Shown: piece by piece, positions 1 through 9,779 of the stretch
Layout of the letters: each line of letters begins with the position of its first letter
Position numbering within the stretch: position 1 is the stretch's first letter
Assembly (NCBI GenBank): GCA_024364805.1
Contig: CM044503.1
Coordinates: forward strand, 72,628,396-72,659,439
Reading direction: 5' to 3'
DNA from: Euprymna scolopes
Lineage: Eukaryota; Mollusca; Cephalopoda; Sepiida; Sepiolidae
DNA length: 31,044 nt
Notes under the pieces: model-generated
What the model was told of the DNA's origin: nothing
Seen by the model: only the letters and a program-made list of their open reading frames with translations
The model's database searches: none
Made by a program: the position numbers and the translations under genes

Positions 1-354
1 TTAATTCTAATTGATATTACGGAAGCAAAATGTAACACTACAAACACTTGGAATACATATATATCTATACTCTTATGAATTTGTTTTTATTTCGTGTATT
101 GATGTTATTATTAAAAACTCTTTTGTTTAAAAAGAAAAATATAACTTTGTTATATAAAGGTCGTGAAATTAAATCCATCTGCAAAAGATTTAGTAAATTT
201 GTGTATTCTTTTAAACATTCATTTTAATTAGTTTTTTCGGTTTTATCATCTTCCCAAAACATTTGTTATATTCATGCAGATATTCTACATGGATTATACT
301 TGTGTAATATTTGAGTAAAAAGGTTATAGTAAACACAAACCTTTTCTATATATA

Positions 355-394
355 CTTATGTATGTATGTATATATATATATATATGTGTGTGTT
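355..394. repeat. (TA)n/(TG)n microsatellite
   Basis: A run of TATG and TA units passes into TG units. It is a simple dinucleotide repeat and no function is visible. Confidence 0.9.
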
Positions 395-639
395 AATGAA
401 CATTTTCCTACAAACTGTGTTTGTCAGCTTCTGGTTTTTAGATCTGTAACTTAATATATCGGGTATTCGAACCATGCGGAGCACATTTGGGTTTTAGCCG
501 GGGAAAATCGGTACAAAAATGTGAAAATTAAAATAAAAATGAAATTTGCTATGTGAAGTTGATCGACGGCATTACGAATATGTATGCCTAACGAAATAGC
601 TATTGGTTCATGTTTGAATTTTTCGCGTTGCAGCAAACA

Positions 640-725
640 TGTCTTCATATCTCAGGTAATTGCGTTAAAGAAAAATGTAAATTGTAAGATAAACGTTTTC
701 GGTTCGATTCTCGGTGGTCGCAAGA
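640..725 (+). repeat. tRNA-like SINE head, decayed
   Basis: GGTTCGATTC at 701-710 fits the pol III B box (GWTCRANNC). A weaker A-box-like stretch, TATCTCAGGTA, lies at 648-658, about 45-50 bases upstream, which is the spacing found in tRNA genes. The T-stem does not pair and no cloverleaf can be drawn, so this is not a working tRNA. The likeliest reading is the tRNA-derived 5' end of an old SINE, with the body fading into the following AT-rich DNA. The link to a known SINE family is inference. Confidence 0.4.
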
Positions 726-984
726 GTAATTTTTTTAACTTTTCAAATTTTGACTACATACCTGCCAAATACAATATGATAAATACGGAATCAGCCTTTC
801 TCAAAATATATTTAAGCGTGATTTACGATCAGGCGATGGCGGGCGGCCTGCTAGCATATACGTATATAATCTATTTTACAATAAAAAAAAAAACTTTATT
901 TATCCAATTGGACGTTTAAAATTCAGATAGAGGAGGAAATGTGTCTCAAAGAGATAACAATACAAAAAAAAAACTATTAATTTA

Positions 985-1100
985 TTTATCATCCATTAGT
1001 TGTAGTTGCACGACGTTTCAGCGAACTATTTCTCTGTCCTTCATTAAGTAGATACAGCGACGGGATTTGAACTCCGAACCTCCTAACTGCATTCTCATCA
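985..1100 (-). repeat. tRNA-derived SINE fragment (minus strand)
   Basis: Read on the minus strand, GTTCAAATCCCG (around 1050-1063) is a perfect pol III B box. It is followed by a body containing GCTGAAACGTCGTGCAACTA (about 1005-1025) and then an AT-rich tail with a homopolymer run near 965-975. The order B box, unique body, A/T-rich tail is that of a tRNA-derived SINE. The A box is not seen, and the element abuts LINE sequence at about 1105, so its 5' end was probably lost. The body reminds me of cephalopod SINEs, but that needs a database match. Confidence 0.5.
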
Positions 1101-1104
1101 ATTA

Positions 1105-1395
1105 CTGCCTTGACAGAGTTCGGAATACTTCGAAACCTAGCGCGGGATGTCCTTTTCTTTCTCCTGTAACATCTTCCTCACAGAAAAGACGTTGCGATCT
1201 AGCTGAAGACTCTATCAATAATTTCCCCCAATCTTAAAAAACCTAAACATGGATTTAATGAACAAAGCTTCTTTGTTATAACTGCACACATGTGGAACTC
1301 TCTTCCGTTAGCATGCTTTCCAGTTGACTACAATATTGCCGGCTTCAAGTCCAACGTAAACAAGTTCTTGACGAGCTGTTTCTTTTAATCCAATT
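1105..1395 (+). mobile_element. LINE 3' fragment (CR1/Jockey-type ORF2 C-terminus)
   Basis: The plus-strand translation in broken frames gives LARDVLFF, AEDSINNF, then HMWNSLPLACFPVDYN and FKSNVNKFL. This is the C-terminal tail that follows the RT thumb in CR1/Jockey-type LINEs (usual pattern: aryl-LWNSLP...CFP..YN...FK..VN). The same segment occurs at 22140-22345 with clear similarity, and a more distant version ends the longer element at about 20285. About 100 bp present in the 22-kb copy is missing here between the HRR-like part and AEDSINNF. There are several stops and frame changes. It is a short, 5'-truncated dead copy. Confidence 0.75.
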
Positions 1396-1429
1396 TTCGA
1401 AAGTTGCATTTCTGATAGTTGGTTGGATG

Positions 1430-1950
1430 CCGCAGAAACTCTACAACACTTTCCCAAGCCAAAATTGCACCAAAAACATTTATGGTGGCAGTTTGGTCGT
1501 CTGCAGCCAGTCTCATCCATCACAGGTTCTTAAATCCGGACTAAACGATAACAGTGGCGAAGTCCTGCCGACACATTTACGAAATACACCAGAAGCTCAT
1601 GCATATTTGCCAGAGATTGGTCAATATGAAGGGACTAATTCTCCTTCATGACAACGCTCGCCTGCAGGTTGCTCACTTGACCCTGCAGAAGCTGAATGAA
1701 TTGGGTTACGGGACTGCCTCACCGTCAAATTTACCAGACCGCTCGCCCACCGATTATCACATTTTCTAGCATCTCGATACTTCCTGTACGAAAAATGCTT
1801 CAAAAGCCGAAAGTAAGCTGAATCTGCTTTCAATGACAATGCTTCCAGAACTCTGGATTTCTATGCTAATGGGATGAATAAAATTGTTTCTCGTTGGCAA
1901 AAATGTATCGAGTCTAATGGTGCTTATTTCGATTAATAAAGTTAACTATG
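1430..1950 (+). pseudogene. mariner-family transposase remnant, C-terminal half
   Basis: Frames on the plus strand give PKPKLHQKHLW, then QKLMHICQRLVNMKGLILL, HDNARLQVAHLTLQKLNELG, LPDRSPTDYHIF and a tail resembling NKL.SRWQKC. These match the second half of a Tc1/mariner DD34D transposase. The second catalytic Asp (HDNAR) and the third (LPDRSPTD) are retained. The N-terminal DNA-binding half and the first Asp are absent, because the fragment begins after them and directly follows LINE sequence. Stops and frame changes interrupt it, so it is not functional. The GATTAATAAAGTTAACT stretch around 1933-1949 and the following 'aaggtcaaaa' resemble a mariner 3' end, but no left terminal repeat is visible. 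Confidence 0.88.
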
Positions 1951-1979
1951 AAAGGAGTTAGGATCTTTTGAAGTTGAAG

Positions 1980-2003
1980 GTCAAAACAAAACAAAACAAA
2001 ACA
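1980..2003. repeat. (CAAAA)n short array
   Basis: About four units of AAAAC directly follow the mariner remnant. This simple repeat may be a slipped A-rich end. Confidence 0.85.
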
Positions 2004-2278
2004 TTATTTTTAGATCAATCTAATATTAGAGTAAATTAACAAATTTTGATCAGATTAATTTTCTGATTTTTGTACCGTCATTTCAAAGTACGTTTCCTGT
2101 TTACACAGGTGACAGAATTTATCAGATCTTTCAAGGAAAACATCTAAAATGCTAATGGGCCTTTATCGTCACCCTTCATAGTAAACAACAATGAAAGTTG
2201 CAGTAAATTTGATTGTCATAACAGCCCTTTAATGTATGTACACGACATACTATTAACATTTAATCTACATTGTGAAAA

Positions 2279-2330
2279 TAGCGCAGCGGTTTAAGCAACC
2301 AGTTAAACTGTAGTGGCTCTTAGGATCCAT
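2279..2330 (+). repeat. possible SINE head with pol III A box
   Basis: TAGCGCAGCGG at 2279-2289 fits the A-box consensus TRGYNNARNGG exactly and is followed by TTTAAGC, as in a tRNA D-arm. Downstream, GATCCATCA is at best a poor B box. It may be a decayed tRNA-derived SINE or chance. Confidence 0.3.
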
Positions 2331-3400
2331 CAAAATATTGGCCAGTATTGGACTGAAAGAAATTCCCAGTGCTTCACTATCAATTTAAATATACTCGCTA
2401 CCGCCAAAGCCGAATTCAAAAGAACTAATTGCTAAACCTATTAGTTCAGGAAATATAAACTAGGTAGAAGATAAAGACTATCGGCCAAAATCTTGGATAT
2501 GAAGAAACCTGCAAACCGAATAGTCACGGATGTAGAATCCAGAGTATATCACTTTTTTATTTAGGTTCCAAAAGTGATGTTTTCTGATCCATTTTACTCC
2601 GTATTGTAGGAATTACAAAATAATAAATTGAAGCCAAATAAAATATAATTATGAATTTATTTGTCAGTTTAATAAAGAGAACATCATAGGGAAAGAACTT
2701 TTTATACCATGATTTAAATAGTGAAAATATGAGAACTAGGTCACAGATATAAAGAGATACGGCATCTAGCTTAGGAAATCTTAGCATTGACATAGAAATC
2801 ACTTGGAAGAAAATTATTGGAAATAAATACAAAAAATATAAAATATAGAACAAAATATTTAAACACGTTTCTCAATTTTCAATGGTGATATTCTTTAGTC
2901 TCTTTTTCAATTATCTAGTAGAGTCCCCCCCTATATTATTAGCTTTTATTGTTCTATTCAGCCTCACCCCCACCTCGTTATATGGTTGCCTACTATATCC
3001 CCTTATTTTAATTATATTTTTTCGCCTTTTTTGATTTTAAAAAGGATTACCAGTAACACAGTACACTCGCTCGCTAAGTTAAAAACGACACATGAAAATT
3101 TAAATAAATATGTATTGTTTATATATATGGTGGAGTGAATATTTTAAGCGTTAATATTGAAAAAGCAAAATACTCGGGGTGGCGCTCGGGATTTTGTTGC
3201 TAGTATTCCTTTCCACTGAAACATACGAGGAATTCTCTTGAATCTCCCTGCTAAATTATCCACAACTCTATTTTATATGTTGCTTTCTAAGCTATTTTAA
3301 AACACATTCCTAATTTTTGTTTTTCCGAAGATATTGTGGGTACCGAAGAGATGTTGGCTCCATCGGTCAGTTCCTGTAAAAGACGAAACGGTAACCAATA
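2331..3400. other. AT-rich DNA without a recognisable gene
   Basis: A 98-residue hydrophobic open frame lies on the minus strand at 2557-2853. It is full of F, I, L and Y, as expected for any frame in A/T-rich DNA, and has no motif I recognise. I see no RNA gene or repeat in this stretch. Confidence 0.5.
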
Positions 3401-3419
3401 TTCACATACGCTTTATTTT

Positions 3420-4010
3420 TTTATATAACTGTTGTAATCCGATCCTATTTTTTCGGATTTCCCCTTTATATTTCTATTGCATCAATGCATCTATCGACTA
3501 TCAGATGGTAATTTTACTTTGTAGAGAGAAAGCAAGAAATCGGTCGGTATTCTTTTTTTTTATCTTATTCGTTGATTTCATATTTTATTTGTTTTACTCA
3601 TATATTTCTTGGTATTTATATATTTATTGCGGTTATCTTAATAAATCGTGATAGTCATTTTTATTGCGGTTCTTTTTACGCGTCATGGTATTCATATTTT
3701 ATAAGTGTGATATTCGTTTGCCATACGTTTTATGATCTTCTTACTGCTCCTGCTATACATATATCATTTGAATTGCTAAAATGGCCATATATGCTATAAC
3801 GGTATTGCTTATTTTTTGTTAAATATCTGAGATGATATATAAGTAAAAAATATGCGAATCATATGAAAAACATAGAGATAAATAATGTTATATAAAAACA
3901 GTGTAAGCACCAACAAAAATGAAAGTAAAATCACTTCTGGCCAATTACTGATAAGGTCTGCAATTAAGAAAACAAAATATGTGTGAATAATTATAGTAGT
4001 AAATGAAACT
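3420..4010 (+). repeat. T-rich strand-asymmetric block 1
   Basis: The plus strand is strongly T-rich and repeats loosely similar words such as GGTATTC, TATTCAT and TATTCG (near 3545, 3690, 3711). CGGTCGGTATTC near 3542 returns near 4485, suggesting a diverged duplication of a longer unit. Open frames here translate into F/Y/I/L runs and are not credible proteins. Confidence 0.4.
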
Positions 4011-4048
4011 ATTATTATTATTATTATTATTATTATTACTACTACTAC
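4010..4048. repeat. (ATT)n/(ACT)n microsatellite
   Basis: About ten ATT units are followed by four ACT units. This is the left one of two ATT arrays flanking the SINE-like unit to its right. Confidence 0.9.
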
Positions 4049-4059
4049 AAATCCCTGAT

Positions 4060-4210
4060 GTTTTAGGCGGCCTTCAGAGCTCTGCAATTATAGGCACCAC
4101 CAAAATATTAGGAAAACCCTTGATCTTTGAAACTCCTGGTTTGAATCTGGGATTAAGGGAAATTCTCTGGAAATGAATTCCATCCCTTTCCAGAGAGACG
4201 TTGATAAACG
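4060..4210 (+). repeat. SINE-like unit ending in an ATT tail
   Basis: The unit starts near AGGCGGCC (about 4067). It contains GGTTTGAATC (about 4138-4147), one mismatch from a pol III B box. It then has a 9-bp perfect inverted repeat CTCTGGAAA/TTTCCAGAG (4165-4173 and 4187-4195) and ends at an ATT array. A tRNA-like head with a trinucleotide tail is typical of molluscan SINEs. No A box was found. The assignment rests on layout rather than a matched family. Confidence 0.4.
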
Positions 4211-4212
4211 AA

Positions 4213-4266
<54 letters not shown>

Positions 4267-4275
4267 TATTTATTT
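4211..4275. repeat. (ATT)n microsatellite
   Basis: An uninterrupted run of about 17 ATT units turns into ATTT units at the right end. It probably serves as, or grew from, the tail of the SINE-like unit at its left. Confidence 0.92.
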
Positions 4276-4379
4276 AGTGTTTTTAATGTCATCATAATTT
4301 TGAACTACCCACTTCATGTCGACTTCTTTAAGTATTAACATTTAAGCCTAAAATGTTTAGCAAATACTTATATAACGTG

Positions 4380-4830
4380 AAACATTATTTTCTTTTATTC
4401 CCTCTACACATGGCCTGTTCCTAATACCTCCTATTATCCAGTATCAGTTCTGGATTTTACTTTGAGAACCGACAAGACTTCGGTCGGTATTCGTTTTGAA
4501 CTCCTTTATCTATTTTATATATTATAGGATATACCTGTACACCTTTTGGCATTTATGTCTTATTAATGTCATTTTACCTGTTTTGGTATTCACATTTCAT
4601 AAGAGAAACATTATCTCCTTTCTATTTAATTCATGTTATTAATGTTATTTTTACTCTATCCTCTATTCATAGGTCATATCGTATTTGCAGCAATTGCGAT
4701 ATATGCATTCTTTAACAGTATTTCTATGTTTTCTTTATGCTTTTCTGTTCCAATGTTAAATTTAGTCAAATGTTCATATTTTAAGTTTATGCGTTTTTAT
4801 ATAAACAAAGAATGATAAAAAAAGAATTGA
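4380..4830 (+). repeat. T-rich strand-asymmetric block 2
   Basis: The composition and recurring words (GGTATTC near 4490 and 4585, CTATTCAT near 4665) are like the block at 3420-4010. CGGTCGGTATTCG near 4485 repeats the motif at 3542. It looks like an old, diverged duplication of that block. Confidence 0.35.
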
Positions 4831-7084
4831 ATAATCAATGAATTTTAGACTAAAATAGTAAAACAACAAAATTAAAATGAAAGTTTTTTGATCTCCAGAT
4901 AATTCTGAGTAATGCCATTTATAAAAAGGTATTGAGCATGAATCCATAGTAGTACTAAGTGACCTATTCTATGCGATAATTATGTTCTTATTGAATTAGT
5001 TTTTCGTCAATCTGAAACTACATAGTTTCTGTTAGTTACATTAGCTTACTTCGATGTTTACGCCAATAAAGATTTTGAAAATGCATATATAGTGTCGTCT
5101 ATACCTTATTGAATGTGTAAGTAAAACTATGAATATCGGCTATTCATTAATACTAGTTTTAAAATACATCAAGCATGAGATTATAGAACTTATAATATAT
5201 TGATTGAAAGTTAATAAGATCACATTGTCACCCATATTAAATACTCTAGATTAAATAAAACAAATCGATTAAAAACAGATTTGAATTTATATTCATCAAA
5301 GCAATAATTTGCACCCAGAAGTACACGAATTTACAACAGTTGTAAAAAAATAGTGGAATTTTGTTCATGCGCCATGTGAAAGTTAGCTGTTGGGTGCTCC
5401 AAAATATGGAAGATTATAAGCTGTTCTTTCTTAGTTTAGTTTAAATTCCTCTGTCTCAACAAGGACTCAATGTTATTGCCTATTTAAAAAAGTTTGTTTT
5501 ATTTTATGCGCATCACCATTTAAAATAATTCTAAATAAGTGTAACCATTTTTATTCTATTGTTTTAATAGTGTCTCCTTTTATCAAGGCTTAATGAGTGC
5601 CATAAGGTCGGTAAAGAAACACCGTGATAGTGCTTTCTGGTGGAAACTAGGTAGAATCAATCACTAAAGAGAACGGCATAACAGGAACTTATATGGAACT
5701 CAAAAATAATCCTGTTGCAGTCAGCTGGCATACAGTAACGCCGTATAGATCCATAGGCAAGTTTTATGCAATAAACAAAATTATGCTACAAACTAAACTT
5801 GGTGAATTGATAGTTCACCTATATATTATTCATAACATCTTTTTCTGCTACTCGTCGGTTGGTTAAAATATATGTTTAGACATCACTAGAAAACGGACAA
5901 AAGTACACGACTAAATACCGTGTAGACCGTCAGTATTGCTACTGCTGAATGTCAAACACATTAGAGCAGTTTTCCCTTTTAAAATGTACTCTCCGACGAG
6001 AATGGATGATTAGCACTGTTTGAGTGTATTAATGTCTAACCAAGCTAGAAATTCGACAAATGCTGATTTCTTTTCTTCGATGATTTAAAATATTACTGCC
6101 ATTTGACATTATAGATTATTTTAGGACAGTATCTTGGCGGTGGAGGTATTCGTCGAATTCTCCCCTTGTCTCGGCTAAACGGAAGTTCTTATCTTATCAA
6201 TTGCTCGTTACATTATGTACTACTTTTTAAGAAGTTCATCGCTGATTGGATTATATTATCTGATTCAGACCCATATTTATTTTCTCCTCAAATGTATACT
6301 ACACGACGCAGACTGCGTGTAAATAATGTTACTAAAGAAAAAATCCCGACCTTAAAACTTACTATGCTCAAAGAATATTTTCAAGAAAGTTTTTTTCTGG
6401 AAGTAATTTTTTATCGTCTGTGTTATTTTCTGACAGTAAGGCTTTTAGATTTTAGCCGAATTATCTTCTAGAGGTAATGCTCCCACTTTAACGTCTACTG
6501 TGAGAAATATTTCTTAGTTCTCTAAAGGCAATACATACAATTAATATAAATACTCTGGAAAATATTTCACAACTGTATTGGAAACAACGCTAAACTAGTG
6601 GGATGGGTTGTTTTGTAGCATTTTCACAATATTTAGCTTGGATGTTGATTTGATTTTTTTTTAAGCGCTACTTTTTTAAAAGTTATGTTTTCTGAGTGCA
6701 CTACATTCAAATGATATATTCTAGGAGTATACGTGGGTATCTTTTCAATAAATTCATATTTTATAAATTTATACACCATTAAATATTTCACAGACTGTTA
6801 ATATACTGTTAAACAAACGACAACGAACATATACGTTGTTTATTGTCATCCATTTTGGATGCTCAATACTCTAATGATGAGTCAACATTTTCTGTATTGT
6901 TGCTAACATATCCTAAAGTGTATTATCCATAACATTAATAAGATATTAAGACTGTAGGTTCATTGTTATAGACTCAACCACTTTTACTATTTTTTAGCGT
7001 TATTTCTACTGTCTTTTCCACCATTCTCCGGTTTTCCTGATTCAATAGAAAATAGTTTATTTTAGAACGTAAATCGCAACGGCT
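4831..7084. other. AT-rich DNA without a recognisable gene
   Basis: I read both strands and found no protein motif, RNA gene, terminal repeat or tandem array. The longest open frame (6166-6471, 101 residues) has no recognisable domain and no codon pattern that sets it apart from chance. Confidence 0.5.
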
Positions 7085-8860
7085 TTTATACGTCGACTTC
7101 ACATTTTTTGCACTTCGCTCTGTTTAATGTAAATATCACGTGTTTCGTTCTTCTCATTTGATTTATTCGTGCGTTTCCAAGTATGTCTTTCAAAAGCTCT
7201 ATCACTTATTTGGTTATGTGTTTCTTTTTACCCTCGTCTACTCTTAATTTTATATTCACTTAAATTTCTAACGTTTTTCATTTTATCTATCCATGCTACG
7301 CTCAGATGTTTTTACACCTCTCTTCAATTTCCTGTGCGCCATTTGTATATTTTCAAACATTTATTTGCACATTTTTTGCTTATTGCACTTTCAAGAGCTA
7401 TGTATGTTTGCTTCTTAAGGATGTATTGATATATTAAAACGTACAAGACGGTATAGAAAATGTTCCTAAAAAAATAAATATATGTTCGTTTTATTTCATT
7501 TAAATATGACTTTTTTTTCTGTTGCTAGTAATCATTTATTTCGTACGTTTTTCTTACTGTCCTTAGTATAGGTAGAATGTATAAATTTGGTTTACATTTT
7601 TCGCGTCACATAGACTTTTGTATTTCATTTTTGTTTCTGGTTTTTCTTATTTCCCCATAGGATCTCTTGTTCCTATATACTTGCTCCTCACGAGGGCAGA
7701 GTAAAACACAAAGTCGGTTATTAATGTGGGGAAAATCCAGTCCCAACAAAACAGGCAATTTTATTTAATGCCTCAATTTAGAGGAGGTTCTTCTCCACTG
7801 ATCAATGTCAGAAAAGGCGACGTTTAGCATCAGAACAGATACTATACTTTGCTCATAACCAAAAAATAAAAGCGGTTGTTCTGTTTATATTCGTATAAGT
7901 GTCATTTTACTCTTTATACACCTATTATTCATTAGTTGACATTTCAGTAAATAAAGCATTCTTTATAGCCTTATAAATTAACCATTTCTTTGCATTTACA
8001 TCTCTTAAAGAAGCTCCTGATTATTATTTCGGTATTCGTATAATAATATAATCCTGATTTCATTTTGATATACTTATAATCTATATTGTTGTCTTTTTCC
8101 GTATCAATATAGTTCATAAACACCCTTGAATTTGTTGTAGAAGGTTCTATTTATTTTTCACTTTGTACACATGATTATAAATTTCATTTATTTTCACTCT
8201 TTTTGTGATAAACGATGTTGTACTCTTTTTGGTATTTATCTAGTTCATAGAATTCTTTGCATTTATATACTTAATGGAATTTTCTTTTACATTATTTTTG
8301 TATTCGTTTTTTTTTATCTCTTAATTCTTTCTTATGTCATAGAATTTCGTTTCACATTTTTTTTCATTAATTTGATTTTTTCACTTGCGTCTTTTATCCA
8401 CGTATTTAATGACACCTATTGTATGTATATTTTATAGGTTTATACATTTTCGCTATAAACAAAAATTTACATCTCGTTGTATCCATATATTTTATAGAAA
8501 TCGTTTTCATAATTTTTCTGTATTCATATTTATTTCTTGCTGTGGCATCTTTGAGTGAATTTGTTTACTGTAGTCGATCTGAAGATCAGTCACGTTTTAT
8601 TTGACATATGATTAGCATCGGTAATTATGCAAATTGAATGAAAGCATTTTAAGATTCTATTTTTTTTAACTTTATTAAATCTAAATCTTTTCTTTACTTT
8701 TACATTCATTCTTATGCATGTTAATTCGTTTTGAGACGATTTTTCTCACTCGTTTTTATTGCATTCATTTTCTTTATTCCATTTTATCTGTTTACTGATC
8801 GCTTTTTTTCTCTTTTACTCTTTTTTCCATTTTCAGTATCGTGTTTTACTTTTATTATCT
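7085..8860 (+). repeat. T-rich strand-asymmetric block 3
   Basis: For nearly 1.8 kb the plus strand has long T runs with recurring words TATTCGT, TATTCAT, TTTATTTC and GGTATT (near 7158, 7888, 8032, 8297, 8519, 8705, 8763). The same words mark the blocks at 3.5 and 4.5 kb. The hydrophobic open frames inside (7169-7429, 8171-8437, 8419-8604) are the expected by-product of T-rich DNA. Whether this is a diverged satellite or one-off low-complexity DNA cannot be decided by eye. Confidence 0.4.
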
Positions 8861-9165
8861 GCCGCTTGTCTGGACTGTAATCGTTGACACGACATCCTTC
8901 ATAGAAGGTCATTACTAATTAATATGAAGAGTTTCCGTGCCAAATTGTTGCGTTTACGACTTCTGGCAAGCTTGAATATATTAGCAATAAATCCATCGGC
9001 AAATAAATCTAATCTTTCACACGCTAACGTTCATTTCTATCACACCTATTGGAACACAATCGATATTTTATGTGATATTGATATACATAACTGACAATAT
9101 TTACATTAAATCGTCTTGTATTCATAAAACATTTACTCAGTTTGGGTTCAGCCAGCATTTTCATA

Positions 9166-9167
<2 letters not shown>

Positions 9168-9201
<34 letters not shown>
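9168..9201. repeat. (TA)n microsatellite
   Basis: About 17 TA units are followed by CACGCGTGTG. It is a simple repeat. Confidence 0.95.
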
Positions 9202-9203
<2 letters not shown>

Positions 9204-9519
9204 GCGTGTGTATCTCATTATACAATCTGCAATTTTTCCTTAGAATGTGTCGTGAATGATATTGTAGTCTAGGTCACAAAACTGTTTTTTGACCTTTCAA
9301 TACATATTGCTCTTACTAAACCAACTCCGCTAGAGTTGTCTGGTACTGTTGTACTATACTGCCTGCTATAAATATTTCTCGCCAGGCCCGCTTAATTCAC
9401 CGTACAAAGAGAGGGCATTTAACAGGAGTACATGCCATTTAACTAAGATGATTAGAACTGCTTAGTATGAAACTCTGATGAACAATGTCCTTTAAATTTA
9501 GAAGTGAAATATATATGTA

Positions 9520-9750
9520 AATTATCTGTAACAACGTTGGCTTGGGCCCCTTAGACCATCTACAACTGTGTAGATGTTTTTGTTGCGAGGAGTTCTTTTT
9601 TTCGGATATAGGGTGCTGCCACCACGCTCAACCTTCCCAGTAGGTACATATAATGGCTTGCCTTCCCAAATAGTCATCCATCTGGTGGTACTGGCCAGAT
9701 TCAACGTTGCTTAACTTTGGTGATATGGTGAGATTCGTTGTGCCAACGTG
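9520..9750 (-). repeat. 5S rRNA-derived sequence (SINE3-like or 5S pseudogene)
   Basis: On the minus strand, 9663-9745 aligns with the middle and 3' half of animal 5S rRNA. AAGTTAAGCAACGTTG stands at the internal A box (AAGCTAAGCAGGGTCG in 5S), CTGGCCAGTAC corresponds to CTGGTTAGTAC, and AGATGGATGACT corresponds to the C box GGATGGGAGACC, followed by TTGGGAA. About 55 bases upstream of GTAC align without a gap. The extreme 5' end of 5S is not clear. Beyond TTGGGAA (positions below 9663) the sequence is not 5S and contains a 7-bp hairpin (CATCTAC/GTAGATG, 9557-9563 and 9570-9576). A 5S head joined to unrelated sequence suggests a SINE3-type retroposon. A plain diverged 5S pseudogene is the alternative. 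The 60-residue open frame over it is not a gene. Confidence 0.6.
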
Positions 9751-9779
9751 ATTGTGCCCTACTAAATTATCGCTGGGCA

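Noticed and set aside
584-919. 111-residue open frame, the longest free of N
   Set aside because: It overlaps a tRNA-like SINE head and has no recognisable domain or coding bias. It is treated as a chance frame.
2557-2853. 98-residue hydrophobic minus-strand frame, membrane-protein-like
   Set aside because: F/I/L/Y richness follows from A/T-rich DNA, and there is no motif, splice context or neighbour support.
9522-9704. 60-residue minus-strand frame that looks evenly composed
   Set aside because: It lies on the 5S-derived sequence, so its regular composition comes from RNA-derived DNA and not from a protein.
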